Notes: generated from the letters alone by a model not told the origin. DNA of 64,000 nt from Perilla frutescens (GCA_026008535.1 BRKX01000002.1:33719501-33783500); one strand, 5' to 3'. Shown: positions 36,232 to 48,718, counted from the stretch's first letter. Translations and numbers: made by a program.

Positions 36232-37145
36232 ATTCACGAGGTCTACTCTCATGACCTCATCAGCTCCCTCAGGACCTGACTTCAGGTTTGGAGCTTCATC
36301 ATCAACTCCCCCAGGACCTGTACTCAGGTCTGGGCTTCACGAGGCCTGTTCTCATGGCCTCAAATTCTTTTTAGATCTGCTCTCAAGACCGTGATAACAT
36401 TACAGGCCTGCTCTCACGCCCTCAAATTCTTTTTAGGTCTGCTTTCAAGACCTTGACATCATTTCAGGCCTGCTCTCACGGCCTTCAATAGAGGCTTGCT
36501 CTCAGAGTCTCGAGCTCCCCTAAGACCTGTACTCAAGTCTGGAGCTTCATCATCAGCTCCCCCAGGACCTGTACTCAAGTCTGGAGCTTCACGAGGTCTG
36601 CTCTCATGACCTCATCAGCTCCCCCAAGACCTGTACTCAGGCCTGGAGCTTCACGAGGTCCGCTCTCACGACCTCATCAGCTCCCCCAGGACCTGTACTC
36701 AGGTCTGGAGCTTCACAAGGTCCGTCAGCTTCTTCAGAACCTGTACTCAGGTCTGGAGCTTCACGAGGTCCGCTCTCACGACCTCATCAGCTCCCTCAAG
36801 ACCTGTACTCAGGTCTGGAGCTCAATCATCAGCTCTCCCAGGACCTGTACTCAGGTCTGGAGCTTCACAAGGTCTGTCAGCTCCCTCATGACCTGTACTC
36901 AGGTCTGGAGCTTCACTACAAGGTTCGCTCTCACGACCCCATCAGTTTCCCCAGGACCTGTACTCAGGTCTGGAGCTCAATCATCAGCTCCCTCAGGACC
37001 TGACTTCAGATATGGAGCTCCACGAGGTCTGCTCTCATGACCTCAGCAGCTCCCCCAGGACCCGACTTCGGGTCTGGAGCTCCATGAGGCCTGTTTTCGC
37101 AACCTCAATAATATTCCTCAGAAATCATTTTCGGATCCGGAGTAT
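36232..37145 (+). repeat. Array of alternating hairpin repeats in the Tat-like element
   Basis: About 0.9 kb of tandem units made of two palindromes. Motif A is AGCTCC..ACCTG-tact-CAGGT..GGAGCT, with about ten copies of acctgtactca plus three acttc variants. Motif B is GAGGTC-tgctctcat-GACCTC. Stem changes are often matched on the other arm: GAGGCC pairs with GGCCTC, and ACCCG with CGGGT. Protein-like ORFs over this array are artefacts of the repeat. The array lies where pol would be, just before the 3' LTR. Confidence 0.9.
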
Positions 37146-37266
37146 GTCTCTGAGAATATCCTAAGGACAGTGTCTAAGTCTATGGCCGTACAAGGGTAGC
37201 GACCGGCGATTCCAAAATTCATTACCCGATCCTTGAAATACAAGAATCAAGTAATGAGGAGCTAAC

Positions 37267-37928
37267 TGTAGAGGCTCTATTTCTGCATAGGCCCAAAAAC
37301 TAGGCCCACGCATATTTGAAGGTTTAAAGAACCAAATAAGATCGACGCCTCATGATAAAGTGTCTCGAGGTCCATACCTCGAAGTCCACCTCTCGAGGTC
37401 GATACATTAATCCTCAAAGTCCAGAGGTCTAAAAGCAAGAGTCCATGATCGAACAGACTCAAGGAGAAGACTGGGTCAAAATATCCGTTGAAGATAGCCA
37501 TGACCCCGTCAAAAACCCTAAAAGGGATAAGAGAGAATCCCTAAAATATCGGGATTCAGTTGGTATCTCACCAGTATAAATATATGCTCCTCATAAACAG
37601 CAAGGGAGGAAAAATCATTCACACAATACACATAACGCTGGCACTTCAACCAAATCATAAGCTCTCATCGCACAACTTCGCAAGCAATAATTACACAAGG
37701 CTCCATAACAACGAAGCTCGACCCCCCCCTCTTTTACTAAATAGCTCTTATAATCCCGCAATTTTATCATTTTATCTTAATTTAATTCGATTCTGACTTG
37801 AGCGTCGGAGCCCGTTCGATTATCAACCCTCCGACGGTCCTTCGGCTTCACGTGTTTTCTTTGTCTTGTAGATCGCCGGAGCCCGAACTCGAAGAGCGAT
37901 CAATTGTAGAGATTTTTCAACCTCTACA
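37267..37928 (+). repeat. 3' LTR of the Tat-like element
   Basis: 662 bp, TGTAGAGGCTC to CCTCTACA, same TATA box near 37575. Preceded by the purine-rich aatgaggagctaac, a likely second-strand primer. Confidence 0.92.
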
Positions 37929-38327
37929 ATTTATATAATGAAATTAATATATATTTAGTGAACTTAATAATTTTGGCAAGCGTGTTTGGGCAGGAAAAAA
38001 CTTAGTTTGCTATTTATAAGATCATTGTGTTTTTTTTATATATATTGATTTACGATTTTCTTAATAATTAAGTACCAATCAACAAACTTTTGCAAAATTT
38101 CGTCACAAAAAAAAAGTTTTCTGCAAAAAAAAATAAACAAATATTTTTGCATATATATAGCACAAAATAAAAGTATATATATATGTGTTTCAATTTCAGG
38201 AGATGATTTTGATAAGGTTAAGCTTAGATAAGTTCAAATCTCTTGCATGCATAGATAGAGTTTTCAATTCCTTCTTGTACATCTTGAATTTATACGCATT
38301 TGTGTGTATCGTATCTCATCAGATAGG

Positions 38328-38391
<64 letters not shown>

Positions 38392-40397
38392 AGTTTTATC
38401 TCTAGCTTCATTCTTATTTGTATAATTAATAGCCAATTAATATATCGATCAATCCAAATTGAATGTGTGTTGTGTACTGCATTTATGGCACTTTGCTAAC
38501 ATAGAATAGAACTCTAGCTACTTAATTAAATACCGCAACAAACATCAAATGCTAAGAGCTTAAAAATTGATGAGTGTTTAAATTTTATGAACTGCCCTCA
38601 ATTACTTTGCAACAAACCTCTGGCATAATAAAAATAATAATTCAGAAGATTCAATGGCACTTTTAATTCTTAGGAATCAGGGTGGCTCCAGAAATTTAAT
38701 TCTTTGCTATACTAACATCAATTTCCAGTGGCCAATTGTTGTCAATTCTTCACGTATTTATTGTTATTAAATTTCATAAATCTTTTAAATATATTTTTGT
38801 TGGTGCAATAATTCTTTTTTGGTCTCGCGTGCATCAAAATCAACTCAAATGAATTAAATTGTGAATAATGCACTATTCTTTTAGGTCGTATAGTAGCAGA
38901 ATATTTGAAATTGTGTGATTTAATTATGTGTGTTTATTTTTCAATTGATACGTTATGTTTATTACACATTTACATTTGTATGTATAATGTACACACTACT
39001 GTGTGTATTATTATCTTATATAAAACTTTATAGGCCTATATATTAAAATATAATTATTCCTTCAAATCAAATTAGAAGACTTCAGTAAATTAAATAACAA
39101 AGCCAAATGAGACTTTTGACAAAGAGGAACAAGTACGTGGGTAACGTGTGTGTATGCTTTACGTAGGTATTTTACATGTGTCTTTTACCACACGTGGTCA
39201 ATTTCATTGCTAATTAGTTAACATCTTCATTTATACTACAGTAAATGTCTTCCTATCTAAGTTAATATCAATTCAAATAGAGAATATTTAACATTTTTTC
39301 GGCTACTTGTTTGCAACTTTGGGTGCTTTCATTATTGATGAAAATAAAATTTGAATTATTAGTATTTGTATGAAAGAATACTATGCTGAGGTAAATACAT
39401 AAATTAAAATTTGAAATGAGAACTAATGAAATTTAGAAATAATTTATCGACAAACCTAATAAATGAATATATATATATATATGTATGTATGTAAGAAAAT
39501 TATTGACATAAATTATAAATATGCCTTTTGATAATGGCTGACACTGAATATATATGGTTTGTCTTATTAATTGATTCAATATAAGTAGTTAATAATTTCA
39601 TCAATGATGTATACCAATTATATATAACATTAATCATCTATACAAAGATGGGACAAATCACAAAAGTAAAATAAATTATACAAAAATGTATGCGGAACGA
39701 TCTAAAGGGTCAAATTCTATGAGTCGTAGTATTTACCAAATTTTAAAAAAGAATTAGTTTGCTCCTTTAAAAGTATTACCTTTTATTTTCTTAAGAATGG
39801 TACTTTTGTGCTCGATCATTACTTTATCCTTAAATAATATTACTCGATGAGGAATCGGCTTTTGTCAAACACTCCTTTCATTTCATATTATTTGATATTT
39901 TAAATTTTTAAACTTATTTGGAAATATTTGATTTTTACCATTTTTAATACACTTCCTCTCAATTCCACCTCATCAAAACGCTATAAAATATAACTTACTA
40001 AAATTTGTTGTAAGTGGTGAGGGAAAAATAAGGTATATTTGTCAAATTTATTTACTTAATTTTTGTGAAAGAGAATCAGTCATCAATAGTAAAACACTAC
40101 AAATTTTTTTTTTATTGAATATAAGCTTCTTTGACTTCGACCTAGTATCTTTAATCAGGCGGTTTTTATACGTTTCTGCAGTAATAATAATTCTATAATT
40201 ATGTCTCCATCAGTATAAAATGAAATTAAACCTATTAATAAAGTAATCTAATTATTAAAATATGGTTATGGTAATATTACGTGTTATTATGCACTAACAC
40301 ATAGCACATATATTAAGAATATGAAAGTTCATGCAAATTAAATAAGTATAATATTAGGATCTTATAAGTATGATATTAGGATCCACATATTAAAGTA
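37929..40397. other. AT-rich intergenic stretch with a (TA)28 run
   Basis: Contains a TA microsatellite at 38333-38389 and otherwise AT-rich unique-looking sequence. No gene is recognised. Confidence 0.55.
38333..38389. repeat. (TA)n microsatellite
   Basis: An uninterrupted TA run of 57 bases. It produces an artificial YIYI ORF in translation. Confidence 0.97.
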
Positions 40398-41707
40398 AGA
40401 GTAAATTTCACATTTAGAATATGGTCAAAATATTTTTAGTTTCAATTGTTATTTTTTTGGTTGTAAGAGAATTTTTTCCGACATTTTTTTGCCCAAATAA
40501 TATATTTCGATATTTTTTATCCCAAAAATAATCGGACACTTAACGGTCGTTAAATTTTGGAACTAAAAATGTCCAAACATGTATCATTTGAGACCAAAGA
40601 TGTTGCGAAATTAAACTTGGGACATAAGAACTTATGGTTGGAACTAAAAATGTATATTTTATTTTTTCATTTTTTCTTCTTGTAATTATTTTAATTTATA
40701 CATGTTATTTATGATTCATCCTACCCAATTAGTGATTCATTATAAATTTTTATTATTTATTTTTTAAATAATCACCTTTTTTTCAAAATATACCAAATAT
40801 AATATTTAAAAATAAAAATGAATGTTAATTTAAGTAGAGTGGCTAAATAAAATTTTCAAATCATCAATTAATAATTAAAACTAATATTAAATACTAATAA
40901 AATATAACAAAAAATCTTAATTTGGTAGGATGAATGCTAATATGACAATTGAAAAACTAAACTCAAGCACTAGAAATTGAAATTGAAGAGAAACTAAAAA
41001 AAATTATAGCGCAATAGATAAATGAATTAAGCGATTTCATCCAACTAAAAATGTTGGGATAGAGCATGTGTGAAAAAACCAAAAACACCTTAAAATTTAT
41101 GTATTTTAAGGCAATCAACACTTATTATTATCATTTATCAAACTCAAGTACTAGTTTAACTCAAATTGCACTCATTTTATTATTAATAAACAAATTATTT
41201 TAGCCACCATTACTAAAATACCCATCGGTCTTTATTTTTAAATATTTTATTTGGTATATTTTAAAAAATTAAAAATAAAGAAAACAACAAAAAAATTAAT
41301 TGATTATTTTAAAATTAAATTCTAAATAATAATAAATTCTAATTGAGTAGAGTGAACCTTAAATAACAAGTATAAAACTAAACTAAAATAAAAGAAATTG
41401 AAATCGAAGAAAAAATGCAATAAACTAAAAAAATTGATATCTACATTTTTTGTCTCAATCCTAACATTTTTTGTCCCAAATTTAAATCTTTCTGATTTTT
41501 TAGTCCCAAATGATATGTTTTGATGGTTTTGGTCCCAAAAAATTTAACAGTTGTTAAGTATCCAGTTAGTTTTAAGACTAAAAACATCGAAACATATTAT
41601 TTTAAACCAAAAATATTGTGAAAAATTTCCTTGGGACCAAAAAAGTAATAATTGGGACTAAATGTGTTTTGAGCATATTCTAATGGAACCAAAAGTAAAA
41701 TTAGATC
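40398..41707. mobile_element. MULE with long terminal inverted repeats, 1310 bp
   Basis: The arms of about 250 bp are inverted copies: left ttagaatatggtcaaaa, right reversed ttagaatatgctcaaaa, both continuing through ttttggt and cacttaac blocks. The 9-mers attaaagta (40389-40397) and attaaggta (41708-41716) flank it with one mismatch. There is no transposase. The centre holds the dispersed repeat at 40735-41056 and a second inverted-repeat pair (gattcatcctacccaatta near 40722 against aatttggtaggatgaatg near 40918). Confidence 0.8.
40735..41056 (+). repeat. Dispersed repeat, copy 2
   Basis: Same orientation and general sequence as 19730-20055, ending catccaactaaaaatgttggg. Shorter related pieces with the aattgg.taggatgaa word occur near 25770, 41340 and, reversed, near 54110. 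Confidence 0.7.
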
Positions 41708-42310
41708 ATTAAGGTAGTGCGATCTATTTCATGCTCCTTTTTTAGTATGTTTTTTTATAGTTTTGTTCGACAACTCTCTATTTACGGTTTATTATATGAT
41801 TATTAAAGTTTAGAATTATGTTTTAATTTTGAATTTTATATTTTTAGTCGATGCTTGATCATTTGCTTGTTTTATAATTAAAATTTATAAGTTTTTAGTT
41901 TCAGTTTATTAGTTAATAAATAGGAGCCAATAATTCTATAATTAATTTCCCATTTCTATAAAAACTAGTATTAAAATAATATTTTTGATAGTTCACCGAA
42001 GTGAATATAAGAAAGTTATCTGAATTATGCTAATAAATTTATTGCTTTCAATGTTGAAGAAGTGGCACTAATGAAATTAATCCCGTATATAAAATCGGAC
42101 CATGTTTGACTAAAAGTGTGTTCTAGTCAAGAAGGTTACTAAATTTGTAGTTGCGTCCAACGCCAACAAATTCGAGATTAGAGCGCGCGGAAAACGTAAC
42201 GACAGCCGCGGAATAAAGGCGGCACCACCATGTGACGGTGGGACTCCGACAATACCTACTTTATTAGAGCCGTTACTGTAGCAACCGCAGGGAAAAAACT
42301 GTCACCAATT
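41708..42310. other. Intergenic stretch upstream of ROPGEF
   Basis: AT-rich to about 42170, then GC-richer promoter-proximal sequence of the ROPGEF gene. No other gene is seen. Confidence 0.5.
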
Positions 42311-42314
42311 ACTG

Positions 42315-42326
42315 TATATATATATA
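42315..42326 (+). promoter_or_regulatory. Candidate TATA box of the ROPGEF gene
   Basis: tatatatatata about 300 bases upstream of the start codon, in sequence that is less AT-rich than the surrounding intergenic DNA. It predicts a 5' UTR of about 260 bases rich in pyrimidine tracts. Confidence 0.5.
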
Positions 42327-42483
42327 CTGATGATTGAGCGAGTGATTTATATTGCACCTACTGACCATCAATTCCTCCCACAGTACTCTCCGCTTTTACT
42401 TTAATGTTTCCTCACTTTCTCTGATTCTCTTTCCTGTTTTTCCCCTCCTTTCTCTCGCACACACAACACGCACTTGCTTTTTT

Positions 42484-42522
42484 ATGTTCCCCACCATGAC
42501 GGCGTCGAAATTGTGCCGTTGA
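42484..42522 (+). other. Upstream ORF in the ROPGEF leader, 12 codons
   Basis: ATG to TGA encoding MFPTMTASKLCR, with two ATGs. It ends 89 bases before the main start at 42612 and is in a different frame. If transcription starts near the TATA box it would be in the 5' leader and could lower translation of the main ORF. Confidence 0.5.
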
Positions 42523-42611
42523 AGCAGTGGAGGCTGGCTTCGTTTTTTCCCCCTTTCAACTACTTTTCTAGCTCGCGATCGGTTGAATTTTTGAAGCGCG
42601 ACTGTCGACTG

Positions 42612-45600
42612 ATGGCTGATAGCGTCGTTTCTCAGTCGGATGATGAGTTTGAGGAGCTGCAGTCGCGCCGCTTCGACGACTGTTACAGCCTCAGCGCCGA
42701 CGTCAGTGAGTCGGAGAGCTCGACTTCGAGCGCCGCCTCCTTTTCCTCCGACCACCGGCCGGATTTGGCTTCCAACTCCGAGTGTTTGCCTCCGCCGCCG
42801 ATCATGCTTCCGGTTGTGGGGGGTAGACACGTCGTCTATCCGGCAGAGAAGCCGGATAAAGATAAGCCTGAGCCACCTGAATTGTCCGGTGAGTTTCCGG
42901 CTTCCAATTCTGGGCCTATGGTCGAACGATTTCGGTTTTACGTGATTTAATTTAGAGAAATGGAATGTCGGTGATAGGTAAAATTGATATCTTATGTTTG
43001 AAGACGAGTACGAATAGACATAGTAGAAAGGCACGCTAATTATGTAATCCAAATCCATTTGTGTATATCAAGTTCTCATTGAATTTTTTTTTTTTATTGT
43101 TTTTTCCTGTTTAGTTTTTCAATTACTTTTACAATGTCAATGTACAATTGTAGTTCGTTAGTTGTTATCGATCATAATAAAGATATATTAACATTTGAAA
43201 AGGAATGTTGAGGTTAAATATTAGAAGGCAGACCTCTAATCTCCTTTTGAGGAGTTCGGATTTCAAAAGTATTAATTAGAACATGAGTAATATGATTCTG
43301 TACGTCGAAAACTCGAATAGCAATTTTGAGTTCTGCCAATGCGTATTTACTTCAAATTACAGTATGTTCCCGTTCCCCTGCTTATGATTTTGATATCATT
43401 TGTATTACTGACTACTTCATCCATGCTAGTTTATTCCATATAATTTGAAGGTTCTATTCTTGAGGTTAATGACCTCAAGAAAACAAGTGATAATGTTATG
43501 ATCCTAGCATTGGTTAAATCTTTCCTAATTGAATGATGTTTGTGTGAGTGCAGAGGCTGAATTGATGAAGGAACGCTTCGCGAAGTTGTTGCTGGGAGAG
43601 GACATGTCTGGTGGGGGGAAGGGAGTAAGTACTGCTCTGGCGATCTCCAATGCAATCACTAATCTTGCTGGTTCGTAGATTTCACAAACTCAACTCAACA
43701 TTTCATCTACTCATTACTTTAATTCACACACAATGTTGCTTTGTTGATTCTTTTTGTAATTGTTGATTGTTACTATATGATAAATGTACAGCTAGTGTAT
43801 TTGGAGAGCTCTGGAAGTTGGAGCCACTAGCTCTACAGAAGAGATCAATGTGGCAGCGAGAGATGGAGTGGCTTTTGTGTGTCAGTGATTCCATCGTTGA
43901 GCTTGTTCCATCTGTTCAGGAATTTCCAGGTAGCGGGAGCTTTGAGATTATGGTAGCTCAACAAAGATCCGACTTATATGTGAACCTTCCAGCACTGAAG
44001 AAACTTGATGGAATGTTGATTAGCATCTTAGATAGGTTTCAGGATACAGAATTTTATTATGTTGACCGTGGTATAATCGTTTCTGATGGTGAACACATTA
44101 AAGCGTATCAAGGTTCGCCATCTTCTAGGAGGCCTTCCATAACTCTTGAAGAAAAATGGTGGTTGCCATTCCCAAAGGTTCCAGCAAATGGTTTGTCGGA
44201 CGAGTCAAGAATGATATTACAACAGTGCAAAGAGTGCACACAGCAAATTTACAAGGCTGCTGTGGCGATCAATAGCAGTGTGCTTTCAGATATGGAAGTG
44301 CCTCAAGTTTACGTGGAGAGCTTGCCCAAGGTAAATGATTTCTGTTGTGCTGTCTTAACTCAATGTTTTTTACTAATAAATTGTTGTGATGGACCTTAAA
44401 TGCTTTTAGATGTGCCCTTTCTCATACCTAGTGGTTTTGCTCATTTGATATCAATAATTTTAATGAACGGATTTCAGCATGATGTTGAGACTTGAGAGAG
44501 CTATTCAGTTTTTCATAGCTAATCTACGTGTAGAATATTCGTTATGTAATATTCTATGTTTGGTTTTACTGTGCATTCTTTTATTGAATTACTATCTTCA
44601 AGTTTATTTATTTATTGTTTCTCTTTCAGAGTGAGAAGGCTTGTTTAGGCGACGTCCTCTACCGTTATATAACTGCTGATCAGTTCTCCGCTGACTGTCT
44701 TCTTGATTACCTGGATCTTTCATCAGAATATAGTACTCTGGAAATAGCAAATAGGCTTGAGACTGCAGTTCAGTTTTGGAGGCTGAAATGTCAAAAGAAG
44801 AAACTAACTCATGCAAAAACCAGCTTATTTTGGGGAAGCACTGTGAAGGGCCTTGTAGGTGATGTGGAAAAGAGTAAACTCTTTGCTCATCGAGCTGATA
44901 CGCTGCTCAAGAACTTAAAGTTGCACTTCCCTGGCCTCCCACAAACTGCTCTCGACATGAACAAGATTCAGTATAACAAGGTACAATTCGTAACTTTTCA
45001 TTTATTTGTATAATTTGTCCTGCTAAGGACTTTATATCCTTTATTTGATGCATCAACTGCATGACTTCCGTAAAAACAGTTTCCATCTTTGACCTTGTTC
45101 AAATAAACACAATAGCCATTTTGGTGGATTTCTTACTCAGTTCTCCGTCTTGCTATATATGATGTGTATTGAATCAAGATTAAACATTTCCCAATTTGTT
45201 TATTGTTCTGAAATATAACCTGAATAACTGCATCATATTATTTTCTCCCAACCTTAGCCAGAAGGTTGAATGAAAATCTGATCAGATAATGGACTATTGC
45301 TAATATTTTCTAAGTCGGACTGGGATATTGTAATCCAATTACCACGATCACCCTTCATCTGTCATTGCATAGCTAGACTTGTAAAATGACTTCCTTGTTT
45401 TTTGATTATTCGTGATCCTTTTTCTGCTTGGTTGAAGAACTAATCCAGAAAATCATCTGTTCTTGAATTGGTCTGAGTAATCAGTGGCTCCTGAACGTTG
45501 AGAAAACCTATTGCTTTCCATGTAGGATGTTGGGCAGTCGATTCTTGAAAGCTATTCCAGGGTGCTGGAGAGCTTAGCCTACAACTTAATGGCAAGGATT

Positions 45601-45882
45601 GAAGATCTACTATATGTAGACGATGCCACCAAACAACGTGCAATGGCAGAGTCTATAGCCATGCTGAGCCGTAGGGGATCAATGGGTACTCGTGATCTGT
45701 ATAACCAAAACTATCTCACTTCATTCTCCAATCAAAGCTCTTTCTCATCATCATCACTCGTAGGATCTCCATTCCGTTACTCAATCCCAGTAACTCAGCG
45801 GCCCAGTAGATTACGCCGTTCATTAAGCCATCCTGCTTCTGTCAATCCACTCGGCATAGAATTAGAAAATCTGAGCTTGTGA
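42612..45882 (+). CDS. ROPGEF: ROP guanine-nucleotide exchange factor (PRONE domain), complete, 5 exons, 546 aa
   Basis: Activates plant ROP/RAC GTPases by GDP release, controlling polar growth and receptor-kinase signalling at the plasma membrane. Exons: 42612-42888, 43554-43670, 43792-44330, 44630-44980, 45526-45882; all introns GT..AG, sum 1641 nt. The start is the first ATG in frame. Residues 1-92 are an acidic, Ser-rich variable head. The PRONE domain follows from about 95 ([20 protein letters not shown]) to about 460, with [10 protein letters not shown], the invariant [10 protein letters not shown] (Trp254-Trp255), [14 protein letters not shown] and [23 protein letters not shown]. The C-terminal tail is short, Ser-rich and variable, as in the family. 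No damage is seen. I cannot assign it to a numbered family member. A TATA box and a 12-codon upstream ORF precede it. Confidence 0.95.
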
Positions 45883-46200
45883 TGCTCCAGAAAAAGAGCC
45901 ATTCGTTTAAAGGAGGCCTAATTTTGAAGAGACTGCACGAGTTGCATCTAATTGAAGCAGAGCATTCGTTGCTTCACACGTTCTTCCTCTGACAAGTAAG
46001 CCAAAGTTAACATGCTCTTGCATTATGCAAGAACAGTTGAAGAGTTGTGATTTACAGATTTACAAAGACGTAAATGCCACAATCTCTGTTGCACCTGTAT
46101 AGTTCTTGCTCTAGACATGTTTATTGTCATAACACAAACAATTTTCCACCCTTCCATTCATGATCATTCTTCTACTCATGTTATCTATTGCCTATGGAAA
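45883..46200 (+). other. ROPGEF 3' UTR region
   Basis: Transcribed-looking sequence after the TGA at 45880-45882, without ORFs. No clear single polyadenylation signal can be chosen. Confidence 0.45.
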
Positions 46201-48205
46201 ATCTGTCGTCTTAAGAGTGTATCACTTGGTTTTTTGAGATCGTCGGGCTATCAATTAGCTTAAGTATATAGCCCGGCATGAAGTGTCGATCCTCATTCGA
46301 TTGGATTTATTTTTATTCACTTTCCTATCTAGAGTGTTCAACTGAAATTGCAAATGAGATCCTCTAGTTCATTTTATGTCTCATCTGCATAGAAAGTGGA
46401 CTAATTATTTTATTTTATTTTATTTTTGTGGGTAAAAATTGTATATATAAAAAAAGTAAAACAAACTGTCTAAAATTACAAATGGAATCTCTTTGATAAG
46501 CCCAGTGGGGAGAACAACGTACGTTGATCTCAGTAATTGCTGTGCATGCATGCTTATTGCGAAATTAATTTTTCCATGAAATTTGTACTTGACCATATAA
46601 ATTGTCTTGAACACCTAGATATAATTATGTTAATAATAATGTAATTACTTAAAGACCTAAAATGTGATAAATCCATTCTTGTTAAATAGTAAACAAATAT
46701 TGTGAGAAGATGAGAATTTGCTATAAAATTTTAAATATTTTCTCTAAATATTTAAATTCAAGCGTTAAATGAACAAATTAACAAAAAAATGTGATTATGT
46801 TAGTTTTGATAAGAGGCATGTGCCATCTTTTTTTCATTTTTTTTTTTATGTAGGGGTTTGTCTGGTATTTTTCTATCAGGAGGGATTTTGCCATTTCCAG
46901 ACTCACATATCTATTTATTTTAACCTTCTCTTTAATAGAATTAAAATACAAATCACAAATGGACCGTACATTATTTTCGGGCCAAAAGAATACGAAATTC
47001 TGGTTTTAAACCGAATATTTTTCTGTATTTTATGTTTTTTTTGTATCATTGTCTTCAGAAAGTTAATATTCGAATTTTAATTTTAACTTGATACACATCT
47101 TCACAGGACATGTTAAAATTCGGCAAACGATACAAATACTTGAATATCTTTTCTCCGAACTTTCAGTGGAGAAATTGTCATGTACATTGATTTATTATTA
47201 GCAAAATTCATTTCATAAAGATAATGTGTTGGATTTTTCACACCAGATCTTTTGTGACATTTTCTGTGGCATCTGATGTGCCACGGAATGTAATTTTAAA
47301 AAAAAAAAAAAATAGTTATGACACACGGAATGTAGCATGGTTCAACACAGAAGATCTCATCCTTTAATTTTTCATGAAAGTAGCTCCAAGCTCCATAGTG
47401 TATATTATAAAGTGAGTTGTTGAGGCAATTGATGAGAAAAGGATATGGGTGGTTTTTGGTAGGATTATTAGAAATGGATTTTATATATTTTTACTCAATC
47501 AAGAATGGTGTAAAACGATGGAAATAAATTCTATCAAAAGAAAGGAAAATGGCTACATTTTTAAGCTCATAAAATGCTTTGCCTAACTAGGCAAAGTAGG
47601 TCCGTTTTCCCCGGGGCAAATGTACAAACTATCTTTACAAAATACGAAAATAACTTAGATAAATTTATTTTAGGGAAAAGGTTAAAAAAAACCACTCTAA
47701 ATATTAGTGGTGATTTTTCGGTTGGATATTTAAACTATGACACGATCCAATAGGTTCCTAAAACTCTTTTACATGCTATAAATAAATACTTTTGTAAAAA
47801 AAAATAATGATTTTCCGTTACTAATTAACATTAATTAAATGTGCAATATTTTTTTTACAATTTAATTTCAAGTGATTCCACCGAGAATATCGTGCAATAT
47901 TAGTAGGAGTGGAAAGTTTTTATCATGGACTTTGGAATGGCATACTTAATTTGTCAATTGAATATTGAACAATAAAATAACAGGATATAGAAATTTTGGA
48001 GGTGATGGTTTATACTCATGACTTATATCGAAAATTACAATGCCCATTCATCAAATCAAACACTTTATATAGTGCCTCAGAGGCTCAGCTCACGTGAATT
48101 GTTCGTTCTTGAATTAATTTATAAATGAATGTTTTATATATACTCATCAAATAAAACTATACATACCATGTTAACATAATAACATAGATAATATAATATA
48201 AAGAA
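46201..48205. other. AT-rich intergenic stretch
   Basis: The ORFs at 46420 and 46769 are low-complexity and have no domain. A short inverted repeat is seen around 47228-47355 (cacaccagatctt against aagatctc). Nothing more is supported. Confidence 0.5.
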
Positions 48206-48565
48206 TGGTTAATTGTCTTAAAATATATAAATTTTGATGTATTTTTTATTTTTCACACGTTTTAAAAAATGTAGTTTTAATAACATAAACTTAACATTTA
48301 TTTGGTTTTTCATATGATTTTGAAATTCCGTTCACTTGAAAAATAAAATCAGTCCAGAATTTACGTATTTTAAGGTAATTTAACGTTCATGTAGATGTAC
48401 ACGTAGCAGTCTCCAGTTACCATGTCAAATTCAACTAACCCGAATTCAAAAATATATGAAAAACTAAACAAAGGCTAAGTTGATAGTTATTAAAACTATG
48501 TTTTTTTTAAACGTGTAAAAAATCAAAAACACTCCAAAGTTCGTGTATTTTAAAATAATTAACCC
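48206..48565. mobile_element. MULE-type MITE, 360 bp
   Basis: A perfect 9-bp target duplication, tataaagaa, lies at 48197-48205 and 48566-48574. The arms of about 150 bp are inverted copies starting (T/G)GGTTAATT, sharing tagttttaataac and tttttcatat words. The centre is a short non-coding spacer. Confidence 0.85.
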
Positions 48566-48718
48566 TATAAAGAATACGTTAATAGAATATTTGAAGCGTA
48601 TATAAGTATATTAATATACCAATGTAGAAATTAAGATACATCAGTAATTTTTCTTCAAAAATAATAATAAAAAAAACTCCATGTTGATATATAGTGATAT
48701 GTGCGATTAAATGTAATA

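Larger units (their letters stand above)
33699..37928 (+). mobile_element. Non-autonomous Ty3/gypsy Tat-like element with gag but no pol
   Basis: LTRs 33699-34372 and 37267-37928 are about 94% alike by eye; the 3' copy lacks about 15 bases near 37395. Flanking 5-mers are atata and attta (one mismatch). A primer site tggcgcccaccgtggggc at 34376-34393 directly follows the 5' LTR. The 2.9-kb interior holds a broken gag and then repeat arrays, and no protease, RT or integrase. This fits the described class of gag-only, terminal-repeat elements that are mobilised in trans. Confidence 0.9.

Noticed and set aside
36606..37040. 144-codon plus-strand ORF
   Set aside because: It translates the hairpin array; the protein repeat simply mirrors the DNA repeat.
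36232..37145. CRISPR-like array
   Set aside because: Units are direct tandem palindromes without unique spacers, in a plant retrotransposon.
42474..42611. Longer N-terminus for ROPGEF from 42474
   Set aside because: That frame would start at TTG; the first in-frame ATG is 42612 and the family has variable N-termini.
42396..43058. 220-codon minus-strand ORF over ROPGEF exon 1
   Set aside because: It is antisense to the GC-rich first exon of a well-supported gene, has no domain and biased Arg-rich composition. Shadow ORF.
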